From assembly GCA_903909435.1 (NCBI GenBank), contig CAIVVT010000228.1, forward strand, positions 1 through 60,910: a DNA stretch of 60,910 nt, written 5' to 3'. The notes beneath the pieces are model-generated. The model searched no databases. It saw nothing but the letters and a program-made list of their open reading frames with translations, and had not been told where the DNA came from. This document shows, in pieces, positions 51,034-59,204 of the stretch (its first letter is position 1; each line of letters opens with the position of its first letter). The position numbers and the translations under genes are program-made. The DNA comes from an uncultured Acidobacteriia bacterium. GTDB taxonomy: Bacteria > Acidobacteriota > Terriglobia > Bryobacterales > Bryobacteraceae.

Positions 51034-52152
51034 CTACATCCGGCCGAGCACTTCCCACGGGAGGGCGGCATCCTGGAAGTGGCCCCAGCGAGCAATTTCG
51101 ATCAGCGACCCGGGCTCCCGCCAGCTGCTCCCGCTTGCCGCGATGTCTGCATCCAGAAGGGCGAGGCAGCGCTCGCCGAGGCGATTCGTCGGTCGATCCG
51201 AGGTGACTCGCAGTAGGCGCGCAGATCGATCTCCCGGCTCGTAGGCCACTGTTACGGTGGCCTCACGGACCTGCCCGATCGCGACGATTAACTTCGCGAG
51301 GCGCCGGGCGAACAGGCCACCAGCCCGGTCGGCCTTGTGGAAGTCCTTCCCGGACCAGGCCCCTCCCCCGATCGGCACCCGCGGCCCGTATGCATCCATG
51401 ACCAGCTTCTTCCCCGACAATCCGTTGTCGCCCCACGGACCCCCGACGTCGAACGCCCCGGCACCGTTCACAGTCAGCTGCTCGGGAATTCCTGAACTCA
51501 GTCCCGGGCAAGCCCGGGCCAGAATTGCCATTTGATCCTGAAGCGCCAGGCGGACCGCGCGGTGAAGTGCGATCGCGTCGGCATCCGCGCGCTGCTGAAG
51601 CGAGCAACTGAATTCCTCCAGACCATACCCTTCGCCTTCCTCCGCCACGACGACCAGCACCTTCCCGTCCGGGCCGAGGCCTAGTTGGGGTAGCTCGTTC
51701 CGGAGTCTATGCAATCGTCTCGCGAGTTTCGCGACGAGCCATTGTTCGACCGGCAGGTGGAGCGTCTCGGGCCGGTCGATCGCGTAGCCGACACAGATCG
51801 CCTGGTCGTCCGACATCACGCGGCCTTCGGACTCGCCGTCCTCCAGAGGTCCGAGACACAGGTCGGTTTCGATGCGCAGGGCTTCTGGCCTCGGGCTCCA
51901 ACTGTCGCCGTAGCCTGCGCTGCCGTAAACGTCCCGGACGATGCCTTTGACATCGATCGACTCGGCACCCTCGGCCGCGATTCGGCCGGTCACAAACACC
52001 CGGTCGCGGTGCACCGCAACCTCGACTCCGACGAGGGCGCGGGCCTCGAGCGCAGTCGCCGCTGCGACCAGGCCGTCGGCAATGGCATCCGACAATTTGT
52101 CGGGATGGCCCGGGAATACAAACTCGGCGGGATAGCGGCTCATGGACATGAC
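51034..52152 (-). CDS. metK: S-adenosylmethionine synthetase (MetK-like)
   Basis: About 372 residues; makes SAM from methionine and ATP. ATG 52152 follows GAGGA, 7 bp after the stop of the VWA gene. The MetK signatures are present: FVFPGHPDKLSDAIADGLVA (GHPDK), MSDDQAICVGYAIDRPETLH (DDQ), GGPWGDNGLSGKKLVMDAYG and IGGGAWSGKDFHKADRAGG, which is close to the GGGAFSGKDxxKVDRS box. It is divergent from chromosomal MetK (DKLSDA rather than DKICDQ). Its place in an AAA-VWA operon on mobile DNA is unusual, and it probably serves a SAM-using or SAM-sensing step there. Confidence 0.92.
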   Translation of the reverse strand, partial: VMSMSRYPAEFVFPGHPDKLSDAIADGLVAAATALEARALVGVEVAVHRDRVFVTGRIAAEGAESIDVKGIVRDVYGSAGYGDSWSPRPEALRIETDLCLGPLEDGESEGRVMSDDQAICVGYAIDRPETLHLPVEQWLVAKLARRLHRLRNELPQLGLGPDGKVLVVVAEEGEGYGLEEFSCSLQQRADADAIALHRAVRLALQDQMAILARACPGLSSGIPEQLTVNGAGAFDVGGPWGDNGLSGKKLVMDAYGPRVPIGGGAWSGKDFHKADRAGGLFARRLAKLIVAIGQVREATVTVAYEPGDRSARLLRVTSDRPTNRLGERCLALLDADIAASGSSWREPGSLIEIARWGHFQDAALPWEVLGRM

Positions 52153-52159
52153 GGGATCC

Positions 52160-53518
52160 TCAGGCAGCAATTTGGATGGAGCGGATGGCGAGGTCGCCGA
52201 GGTCACGGGTCTGGATGGAGGGCCCTGCATAGGCAACGCCGAGCCGGACCCGGGCGAGGCTCTGCCGAACCGATGCCGTCGGCGTACCCACCCAGCCATC
52301 GGTCACGATCAGTGCGCGCCGGATCCGGTGGATTGCGATGTGCTCGGCGACACACGAGATGTTCGTGCCGCCGGTCGTACGGCAAACCCCGGCCCGAAGT
52401 TCCGCGAGCGAGACGTCCGCGACCCGGGTCGAGAACAGGTGCACGACCGGATGCACGTCCGCCCGACAATCGAGGATCGCGCCGTAGAGCGCCGCGCGAA
52501 CGCTATCCATGCTGCCGGAGACGTCGAGGTACACGTGGATGGGCCGGGCCGAGCGCCGCCGACGATGACGCGAAGTCATCCCCTCATGCAGCAGTGGCCG
52601 ATGCCCCAGAGCCTGCAGCACGACGGATCTGCGGCCATGCTGGGGGATCGGCGTGGCGATGGGCTCGAGTCCATCAGCCGACACACGCACTCTGCCCGAC
52701 CCGCCGCCAGCCGCGATTGTCCGAATCAGTCGTCTCAGCTGCTGGCGTTTGGACGGCTTCTGACGAACTACGGTGGTGCTTGACAGAATCAGGTCCGCGA
52801 GCGACCGCCCCTGGATGGGATCCGGCGGCTGCGGCCACGCCTCGACAATCCCGCGGACCACGTCGAAGAGCAGCGGGGACCGCTTGTCGAGACCGCCCTC
52901 GGTAGCGCCGCCCGGGTCATGGCCTCCGAGCAGCGGGATGGTTGCGATCTCCTTACCCGTCACCAGACGCGGCAACACGTCGAAGACCTCCTTGTAGGTC
53001 GCGCCGACTTCCGAATAGAGCGCTCGGTGTAGAGCCGCGGCCCGGGCACGCTCAGGCTCAGGAAGTGCCTCGATCGCCGGTGGAACAGCCGCACTTCTTC
53101 CGCACCATCCGGCAGCGGGACGCAGCAAGCACTCCGGGTACTCGGCGTCGCTGTAGTAGTCGGTCAGGAACGCGAGGTGCTCAGGGTTTGGGAACATCCT
53201 GCTGATCAGCGCGTTGATCACACTGTCGAATACGAAGTTCTGCACCGGCGTCTGTGCCGGGAACAACGTCGTGTGGCCCAGCAGCACGTGGTGCAACTCG
53301 TGCATGACGAGCATCAGGAGCGTTTCGGGGGTCGCGGCGTGCTTGTCGACGAACTCCGGGTTCAGCAGCAGCCGAGGCTGCAACCGGCACTCGACCGCAG
53401 CGGTCGGCACCGTCGTGGTTGTCACGATGTCCATCAGGCGGAGCAACGCGGCGAGCGCGTAGCTGCCGCTCGGGAAGCAGTCGAGCAGTCGGTCCTGCAA
53501 TGCGTCAGTGGTGCTCAT
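52160..53518 (-). CDS. metallopeptidase-like plus VWA domain protein
   Basis: A 452-residue protein starting MSTTDALQDRLLDCFPSGSY (ATG 53518, GGAG upstream). The N-terminal half has LMLVMHELHHVLLGHTTLFP, a zinc-peptidase-like HELHH...H motif as in DUF2201 proteins. The C-terminal half is a VWA domain with the MIDAS start IHVYLDVSGSMDSVRAALYG, then VHLFSTRVADVS and GGTNISCVAEHIA and ALIVTDGWVG. Such proteins pair with MoxR-type ATPases, as here. The start overlaps the preceding gene by 4 bp; metK follows 7 bp downstream. Confidence 0.85.
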   Translation of the reverse strand: MSTTDALQDRLLDCFPSGSYALAALLRLMDIVTTTTVPTAAVECRLQPRLLLNPEFVDKHAATPETLLMLVMHELHHVLLGHTTLFPAQTPVQNFVFDSVINALISRMFPNPEHLAFLTDYYSDAEYPECLLRPAAGWCGRSAAVPPAIEALPEPERARAAALHRALYSEVGATYKEVFDVLPRLVTGKEIATIPLLGGHDPGGATEGGLDKRSPLLFDVVRGIVEAWPQPPDPIQGRSLADLILSSTTVVRQKPSKRQQLRRLIRTIAAGGGSGRVRVSADGLEPIATPIPQHGRRSVVLQALGHRPLLHEGMTSRHRRRRSARPIHVYLDVSGSMDSVRAALYGAILDCRADVHPVVHLFSTRVADVSLAELRAGVCRTTGGTNISCVAEHIAIHRIRRALIVTDGWVGTPTASVRQSLARVRLGVAYAGPSIQTRDLGDLAIRSIQIAA

Positions 53519-54027
53519 GGGGTTAGCTCCGGTTGGGTCGCTCCGGGGAACGTCGGCGGGATCAGAAGCGTCACGTCCCGCCGCCCGCGTAATGAGGTGA
53601 GGTTCGGGGTCTTGGCGCGCAGCCACACCCGGCTTGAGCACTTCGTAAGCACCGCGAGCGCGGACAGCCGGTCGCAGGGCTCCACCGGGCCACGGTCCGG
53701 CCGGGAAACGACGACGCAGCCGTCCGGCAACGACAGGGTTCGGGCGCGGGATTCGATCAGTGCCACGAGCACGGTCTCCGGATCCGGGCCCGATGGGTGA
53801 CCGAGCGCGGCCAAGATCTCGGCTGCGCTCTCCACCGGGAACGCCGCCGGGAGGTGGAACCGGCGCGATGATCCGTAGACGCCGGTGCTGCGGAACTTGA
53901 CCTGTCCGACGCCGCTGCCCCCGAAGCCGGCCTCCTGGAACAGGCCCGTGAGGCCCGCATAGCGCACGACAGTCTTCGGCGGTACGGACATGTTGTGCAG
54001 CAGGTTCGTGCCCGGATCCCGCGGCAT
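53515..54027 (-). CDS. unknown protein inside the AAA-VWA operon
   Basis: A 170-residue protein between the AAA and VWA genes (17 bp after the former, 4-bp overlap with the latter). It is beta-rich (VVRYAGLTGLFQEAGFGGSG, VGQVKFRSTGVYGSSRRFHL, LIESRARTLSLPDGCVVVSR) without a known motif. A second possible start is MSVPPKTVVRYAG (53991). Tight coupling implies it works with the ATPase and VWA protein, perhaps as an adaptor. Confidence 0.65.
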   Translation of the reverse strand: MPRDPGTNLLHNMSVPPKTVVRYAGLTGLFQEAGFGGSGVGQVKFRSTGVYGSSRRFHLPAAFPVESAAEILAALGHPSGPDPETVLVALIESRARTLSLPDGCVVVSRPDRGPVEPCDRLSALAVLTKCSSRVWLRAKTPNLTSLRGRRDVTLLIPPTFPGATQPELTP

Positions 54028-54044
54028 TGCCTAAGGACCCGTGC

Positions 54045-55484
54045 TCATACGCCGACCCGTTCGCACAGCCGCGCGTCCGCTTCCCGAAAGCCGTCGAACG
54101 CGGCCTGTACGAGCGACTCGTCCTCGAGACGCTTGCGCGCGTACCACGCGACCAGCGCGTTCGCACACAGGTGCGCGCGCGGGTCTGCGGGGTCGAGGTG
54201 CGACAACAGATTCTTGAGATGACTCCAGGCGTGATAGCGCGGCTGCGATCCATGCATCATCAGCGAGAAGTCGAGCGGCACCGCGATGTCGGCATAGAGC
54301 TCCGCCGCCTGCTCGGCGACAGCAGCGACGAGGCGACCCACCGCGTCGGTTTCGAAGAGGTGCACGACAAGCGCGGCACAGGGACCAGGCGGGAGCACTG
54401 CCATCGCGTCGGCGACGATGGTCGAGAACTCACCCTTCTTGAGGTCCTTGGCGCCGATCGCGAGGCGGACCCGCTCAAGGGGGTCCTTCGTCATCAGGAT
54501 CGCCTTCAGGGGATCTCCAGGCGTTACGGCCGTTAGACGCCACGCCTCCCGATGAGCCGAGAGCAGCGCGGAATCGGGAATCGGCCTCCCTTCGGCCCGT
54601 TGCGGCAGTGCATGTTGTAGTGCAAGCCACACTGAATCCGAAAGTTCGGCGCCTGCGTCGAGCGCGAGACCCGCGGCGTGCACGGCAAGAGCCGACCGAC
54701 ACAGCATCGCGGCACGTCGCGGACTGAGGACAACCCCCGCCTGTGCGAGCAGGCGGTGCAGGATCTGGACATAACCCGCGAGCCCCCCGACCATGGTCAG
54801 CGCCAGCGCAGCGTGTGCGCTTCGGGTGGCTTGGATCAGCCGCTCTAGCAGAGCCACAGCGTTGGGTTCAATTGCACTCTTCGACGTGCAGATGATCGCC
54901 AGCTGCTCCGAATCGGTCAGTTCGCCCCACTCCGGCATTCGCACGACAAACATGAACCGATCGGCGAGCGCGGCGTCGAGCGGCTCGGAGCCGACGTAAC
55001 CGGCATCGTCCTCGTCACCTACCGGCGGGTTCATCGCCGCCCAGCGGTGGCGCAGCTCCGCGAGCAAGATCCCTTGCACGCGGCGCTCGTGCACGACCGG
55101 GAAGATCTTGTTCTGCACCTCGGGCCGGCAGCGCGAGATCTCGTCGAACAGCACTGCCTCGGCACCCCAGATCGCCGCCGGCGTCCGCACGTACTCGAGC
55201 GTGCCGCCCGGTCCCGGCAGCGGGAAACCGACCAGGTCGTCGAAGTTGAGCAGGCTCGCGTTGTAATGCCGGAACGAGAGACCGAGCGCCTCGGTGATCT
55301 TGGTCAACAGCAGCGTCTTGCCGGTTCCGTGCGGTCCGATCAGGAGCATGGGCTCCTCGACCGCGAGCGCCGCGAGCAGCACGGGCGCGATCGTACCAAG
55401 CCCGTACACTCCGAGACGCGAGAATACGTCGAGCACCCGCTGAGGTGCCGCGGGATGTGACGGTATCGTGGAAACCTTCGCCAT
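54045..55484 (-). CDS. MoxR-like AAA+ ATPase
   Basis: A 479-residue AAA+ ATPase starting MAKVSTIPSHPAAPQRVLDV (ATG 55484, CGGAGGA upstream). Walker A is LIGPHGTGKTLLLTKITEAL, Walker B AEAVLFDEISRCRPEVQNKI; HRWAAMNPP (sensor 1) and AALADRFMFVVRMPEW (arginine-finger region) follow. The C-terminal 200 residues are helical. MoxR proteins remodel targets with a VWA partner, which lies two genes downstream. The leader carries a structured RNA (55531-55633). Confidence 0.88.
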   Translation of the reverse strand: MAKVSTIPSHPAAPQRVLDVFSRLGVYGLGTIAPVLLAALAVEEPMLLIGPHGTGKTLLLTKITEALGLSFRHYNASLLNFDDLVGFPLPGPGGTLEYVRTPAAIWGAEAVLFDEISRCRPEVQNKIFPVVHERRVQGILLAELRHRWAAMNPPVGDEDDAGYVGSEPLDAALADRFMFVVRMPEWGELTDSEQLAIICTSKSAIEPNAVALLERLIQATRSAHAALALTMVGGLAGYVQILHRLLAQAGVVLSPRRAAMLCRSALAVHAAGLALDAGAELSDSVWLALQHALPQRAEGRPIPDSALLSAHREAWRLTAVTPGDPLKAILMTKDPLERVRLAIGAKDLKKGEFSTIVADAMAVLPPGPCAALVVHLFETDAVGRLVAAVAEQAAELYADIAVPLDFSLMMHGSQPRYHAWSHLKNLLSHLDPADPRAHLCANALVAWYARKRLEDESLVQAAFDGFREADARLCERVGV

Positions 55485-55530
55485 GTCGTCCTCCGTCCGA
55501 AGTTCGAACGAGGACTGACGCGCTCTCGGC

Positions 55531-55633
55531 GGGACCCGCTTAATTGCCTGTCCGGCCGCATCCCGCATTGCGCGGAAACCACCTTGCCCGGGTCGGGCAG
55601 GTTGGCGAGGGCGTCAGCCCTGCTCCTGATGCG
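55531..55633 (-). ncRNA. structured leader RNA 1, SAM-clan riboswitch-like
   Basis: Read on the minus strand. P1 pairs CGCATC (55633-55628) with GATGCG (55562-55557). Inside are a junction AGGAG, P2 AGGGC-TGAC-GCCCT, the strand GCCAACC, P3 TGCCC-GACCC-GGGCA, the strand AGGTGG, and P4 CCGC...GCGG. A 3' tail with GCC-GGACA-GGC and AATTAAGCGG follows. The order P1-AGAG-P2-CAACC-P3-AAGGTG-P4-P1 resembles SAM-I/SAM-IV riboswitches. It lies 46 bp upstream of the AAA gene start. No terminator follows, so control could be translational. Confidence 0.55.
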
Positions 55634-55675
55634 ATCAATCGATTCGGTCTAGCTCAACAACATCTCCCAGCTCCG

Positions 55676-56146
55676 CTATACATTCAGCTGAGTCGGAACG
55701 GCAAAAATAATGTGCTGGCCCAGATCATGGACGAGCCCCGTGAACGCTGGATTCGGCAGATCCGTGGGCGCGCCTGCCGAAGGAAATTCGGCAAGCACCT
55801 CAGAGCGAAGCTCGGCGCGTTGCTCCGGGCTGATCGTGCTGACATAGCCGGCGCCATCGCAGACACCGCAGAGCTCGAAGCTCAACCCGCCAACCGCGTC
55901 GAAGTAACCACCCCCAGCGCAGTTATCACACTGCCGATGGGTCCCGGCAAACAACCGATCCTGCAGAGCGCGATGTGGGCCGACTAGCCTGAGCCCGGAG
56001 AACTTCTGACTCCAGGCCATCGCTTCGGGGGCAGTGTTCTTCCACCCCGCATACACAACCGGCTCACCACACGCACACGACCGCGGCGATGCCTTCTGGT
56101 ACGGGGATCCGCCCGGACACTGGTGCTTCCAAAACTGGTGTGGCAT
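55676..56146 (-). CDS. zinc-ribbon protein at the head of the operon
   Basis: A 156-residue protein starting MPHQFWKHQCPGGSPYQKAS (ATG 56146, GAGGAG upstream). It has DnaJ-type Cys motifs (QCDNCAGGGYFDAVGG, ELCGVCDGAGYV: CxxCxGxG repeated twice) and an earlier CACGEPVVYAG pair, so probably one or two zinc sites. It is flanked by two paralogous structured RNAs, one before and one after. Function unknown; perhaps a chaperone-like or nucleic-acid-binding partner of the AAA system. Confidence 0.65.
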   Translation of the reverse strand: MPHQFWKHQCPGGSPYQKASPRSCACGEPVVYAGWKNTAPEAMAWSQKFSGLRLVGPHRALQDRLFAGTHRQCDNCAGGGYFDAVGGLSFELCGVCDGAGYVSTISPEQRAELRSEVLAEFPSAGAPTDLPNPAFTGLVHDLGQHIIFAVPTQLNV

Positions 56147-56240
56147 GACTTCGTACTCCTCTTTAGCGGATTCGGGCGAATGCCCCGGGGCCGCAATTCG
56201 GCTTAAAGCCCCCGGTCCATAAGGTGGACAGCCCAGAAAC

Positions 56241-56264
56241 GCAAAACCCCGCACAAGGCGGGGT
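56241..56264 (-). terminator. intrinsic terminator after leader RNA 2
   Basis: On the minus strand: ACCCCGC-CTTGT-GCGGGGT followed by TTTTG. It lies between RNA 2 and the zinc-ribbon gene, inside the leader, so it would act as an attenuator. Confidence 0.8.
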
Positions 56265-56367
56265 CGGCATCCGCTTGGTTGCCCTTTCGGGCCACATCTG
56301 CTCTTGCGAGCTGAACCACCTTGCCCGGACTGGGCAGGTTGGCGGGGGCCGACCCTCTCTTGATGCG
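56265..56367 (-). ncRNA. structured leader RNA 2, SAM-clan riboswitch-like with attenuator
   Basis: Paralogue of RNA 1. P1 is CGCATC (56367-56362) with GATGTG (56298-56293). The junction AAGAG is followed by a short GC-rich P2, GCCAACC, P3 TGCCC-AGTCC-GGGCA, AAGGTGG, P4 GCTC-GCAA-GAGC, and a tail GCCC-GAAA-GGGC plus AACCAAGCGG. P4 differs in sequence from RNA 1 but still pairs, which supports the structure. GGGTCGGC at 56355-56348 (5' side of P2) is exactly complementary to 56268-56261, which overlaps the terminator stem: an aptamer/antiterminator switch. Confidence 0.6.
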
Positions 56368-56373
56368 GTATTG

Positions 56374-56402
56374 AAAGTAGTTGACAGCGCAGCTCTTGTC
56401 AA
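56374..56402 (-). promoter_or_regulatory. sigma-70-type promoter of leader RNA 2
   Basis: On the minus strand: -35 TTGACA (56402-56397, perfect), 17-bp spacer, -10 TACTTT (56379-56374). Transcription would begin near 56367, the first base of the P1 helix. TTGACA/TGTCAA also forms a dyad here (56381-56402), a possible operator. Confidence 0.7.
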
Positions 56403-56467
56403 TCGGGAAATGCGATCAAGTCACGAATCGCCCAGCACCAGTCAAAGACTGATAACCATGTCACTGA

Positions 56468-56677
56468 ATGTGGCGATACCACGCGCGATCAACACTGAAC
56501 ATAAGCCGCCTGGACGCTGTCGTCGCGCTGATGAGCGATCAGCGCATTCAGCGACGGCCTTCACTGGAGGGCGCCTCCGTTTACTGCGTGCCGTTCCACT
56601 GCCGGAGCACCGACGACATTGCCAAGGCCCTCCAGGACATCGCTTGGGAGCAACTTTCACAGGGCCAGGATCCTTGA
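56468..56677 (+). CDS. possible small protein
   Basis: A 69-codon frame (MWRYHARSTLNISRLDAVVA, then GASVYCVPFHCRSTDDIAKA) with GC-rich third positions but no ribosome-binding site at its ATG. An internal ATG at MSDQRIQRRPSLEG is another start. No family recognised. It is transcribed divergently from the riboswitch-like leader. Confidence 0.35.
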   Translation: MWRYHARSTLNISRLDAVVALMSDQRIQRRPSLEGASVYCVPFHCRSTDDIAKALQDIAWEQLSQGQDP

Positions 56678-56831
56678 GCACGGAGAGCCGCGGCCGCCCC
56701 CTTTCACACCCCTGTGGAGAGGCAAAGGACTGGCCCACCAACCCGGGACGTGACGCTCGGCACAGTCACGGCTCCCGGCGAGCGATATATGTCGCTTCTG
56801 TCGTTACTGCGTCCGCCAACTTCAGGCCCTC

Positions 56832-57704
56832 ATGTCGCCGCCCGAATACTGCTTGAGCCGCCCCTTCCGAACGCTCCTCACGACGACAACCATTGGCTGG
56901 ATGCTGTCCGCGGCGTCGGTTGCCGCGGTGCCAGACACCGGCGCGATTGCAATCACTCCAAACGGAGAGATCTCCGCTCTTGAGCAACGCGCATCCGATG
57001 GTTCCAGGCGGGCACAGTACAGCCTGAGCCTTCGCTACGCGAACGGTGATGGCGTCGCAAGGGACCCCAAGGCAAGAATCGCGCTTCTGATGGCGTCAGC
57101 CAACTCAGGCTACGTACCGGCACAGAACAGCCTGGGCTGGGTCTATCGCGAAGGCCTCGGGCGCGCGAAGGACCTGGACCGGGCCATCCGATGGTTCCGG
57201 CTCGCCGCCCTGCAGGGCAGTGCATTGGCGCTGGAGAATCTCGGCGAGATGTACGAGGCGGGCGAGGGCCTCAACCGCGACGATTCGGTGGCGTTCTCGT
57301 TCTACACGCTGTGCGCCGCACGCGACGTGAACGCTGATCATCTCACGCGAGAGGTCGAGGCCGGAACAGCCACTGCCGTACTCAGCTGCCGCCTTCGCCT
57401 CGCGAAACGTCTCATTCAATCGGCAGAAGGCAACACGGACGCTACCACGCTCGGCTTCGCAGCCGCGTGGCTGGAGATGGGCCTCGCCGAGAGCACCGAC
57501 GTCAAGGACACATCCACGATCGGAACGCGGGCTCGGCAACGCGAGACGGAGGCGAAGGAGCTGCTGGAAGCGTTACGCCCCCGGTTGTCGGAACGGGATC
57601 TCGCTGATCAGAAGCAGCTGATGGCGAACTGGAAGCCGTTCATGCGTGACTTGGTCGACGAAACACCGTACCCAAGTATTCTGGCTCTGACGACGATCGA
57701 CTAG
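56832..57704 (+). CDS. exported Sel1-repeat protein
   Basis: A 290-residue protein with a long signal region (TLLTTTTIGWMLSAASVAAV). Three Sel1/TPR-like repeats follow (RRAQYSLSLRYANGDGVARD, VPAQNSLGWVYREGLGRAKD, ALALENLGEMYEAGEGLNRD). The C-terminal 120 residues are helical. Sel1 proteins are protein-interaction scaffolds, here probably periplasmic. The initiation site may be 56832 or slightly different; no strong ribosome-binding site is visible. Confidence 0.75.
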   Translation: MSPPEYCLSRPFRTLLTTTTIGWMLSAASVAAVPDTGAIAITPNGEISALEQRASDGSRRAQYSLSLRYANGDGVARDPKARIALLMASANSGYVPAQNSLGWVYREGLGRAKDLDRAIRWFRLAALQGSALALENLGEMYEAGEGLNRDDSVAFSFYTLCAARDVNADHLTREVEAGTATAVLSCRLRLAKRLIQSAEGNTDATTLGFAAAWLEMGLAESTDVKDTSTIGTRARQRETEAKELLEALRPRLSERDLADQKQLMANWKPFMRDLVDETPYPSILALTTID

Positions 57705-57749
57705 ATGGCGCGTCTTGATAGGTTCGATCGTCATAATCGCGCCTGCCGG

Positions 57750-59099
57750 CTATTTATTCCTCCGGAACATGGGTCCCAAGTAGCGGCGCCAGCCCTCCTG
57801 CTCAGGTTCGGACTCCGCCCCCGCTACACCGAGACCCCATTGTTGTAGAACGGTCAGGAACACCTTGGGTTCCGCCTCTGCTTCCGAGAGGGCATGGAGT
57901 CGCTTCGCGATCAGCTGCGCATACTCGGCCGTGGTCCAGCTCCGCTGGATCACCACGGCATGCTGCTGCCGCTGTCCAGGATACCGTCGCTCGGCGTCGA
58001 CAACCTCGTGCGTGCGATTGTCGCGCGGAAGGATCACGAGAGCTGACGCCACCAATCCAAACGCTGCCTCTCCCTCGGGCGAATGATCGTTGACGAGTTC
58101 CTCTGCCCAGTCGAGCCAGAACCTCACCTGTGCGTCGGTTACCGAGGCCGTGCGGGTGCGTGCGGCCACCCTGAGCTCGTCCAGTGTCAACAGGAGCTTC
58201 ACCCGCTCCAGCAACGGCCGGAATCGCGCATCACCCAGCGCGACCAGCCCGCCAAACGCGGCGCCGCGGTTCTGAATCGTGCGTTTCCTGAACATCGGCT
58301 CAAGTTCCGCAAAGGCAGCTGGGGAACCGTCCGGAAGCGGCTCGCTGATCATGACCATGTCAATGACGGCTTCAGAGACAACAATGTCATCGGGGTCGAA
58401 TGCAAGCACGGGAATATAGATCGGCGGCGGCAAATCCGACTGACAGGCGATATCCCGCACCTGTCGAAGGAGCTGCGTTCGACTATTCGCCTCAGTCCTG
58501 GAAACAAAGTGAACGTACAACGCCGCAAGCCGCGGGACATCGGCCTGGTGGAGCTGCTTTCCGTACAACAGCATGCTCCACAGCACCATCTGCTGCAGAT
58601 CGTTGCCGGCGAGCGACCTCCAATAGGCTTCATCGTATAGGCGCTCCCGAACCTCGGTCAGATTGGCAGGCTGCGGGAAGGTACCTGCCGAAGGCAATTG
58701 AGCCGTCGCTTCAGATGAGGGGTACTCGCCCGTACGCCGGGCTGTCTGCGGGGGCGGGGCGATACAAAGGTCAATGCGGGTGATCTTGCCGTTGAGCGTC
58801 TTCGCCACGGCCGTCCCAACAAGGTTGTCCCTCGTACCCTGCGCCGTGATAACACACGGCCCACCGCCGTATGCGTCCCACTCCCCCATCTCTGAAAACA
58901 CCGGGCTCCCGCTACGCGCAATCGTCTCGAGCTTCGGCCTGATGTAGGCGAGAAACTCGTCCTTGGACGTGATCTCGTCAAGTACAAGCTGTGACGCGAA
59001 ATGAAAATCATCCGCCAGAAGACGCTCAAATTGACTTGAATCAAGAGTATTCATCATTCGCGCATACGCGCGAAGAGCGTCAGCTTCAGAAAGATGCAT
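57750..59099 (-). CDS. NTF2-like N-terminal domain protein with unknown C-terminal region
   Basis: About 449 residues starting MHLSEADALRAYARMMNTLD; ATG 59099 follows GGAGGTCTC, and the longer frame is discarded. Residues 1-120 (SSQFERLLADDFHFASQLVL, TSKDEFLAYIRPKLETIA, KTLNGKITRIDLCIAPP) fit a SnoaL/NTF2-like domain. The rest is helical and contains FDPDDIVVSEAVIDMVMISE and RFWLDWAEELVNDHSPEGEA. It converges with the Sel1-repeat gene. No defined role. Confidence 0.65.
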   Translation of the reverse strand: MHLSEADALRAYARMMNTLDSSQFERLLADDFHFASQLVLDEITSKDEFLAYIRPKLETIARSGSPVFSEMGEWDAYGGGPCVITAQGTRDNLVGTAVAKTLNGKITRIDLCIAPPPQTARRTGEYPSSEATAQLPSAGTFPQPANLTEVRERLYDEAYWRSLAGNDLQQMVLWSMLLYGKQLHQADVPRLAALYVHFVSRTEANSRTQLLRQVRDIACQSDLPPPIYIPVLAFDPDDIVVSEAVIDMVMISEPLPDGSPAAFAELEPMFRKRTIQNRGAAFGGLVALGDARFRPLLERVKLLLTLDELRVAARTRTASVTDAQVRFWLDWAEELVNDHSPEGEAAFGLVASALVILPRDNRTHEVVDAERRYPGQRQQHAVVIQRSWTTAEYAQLIAKRLHALSEAEAEPKVFLTVLQQWGLGVAGAESEPEQEGWRRYLGPMFRRNK

Positions 59100-59204
59100 C
59101 CGTGAGACCTCCTGGTTCTGACCCGTCACGCCACCGAGGGCAGCCCGCGCTCTCACGCAGGAGGAGGGCGACGCGGTCCGGTGGCGCCAGGCCGACAATG
59201 ACAC

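Noticed and set aside
52160-54253. 697-codon version of the VWA protein
   Set aside because: The upstream part is out of frame with, and overlaps, two coupled genes; the ATG at 53518 with GGAG and an ATGA overlap is the natural start.
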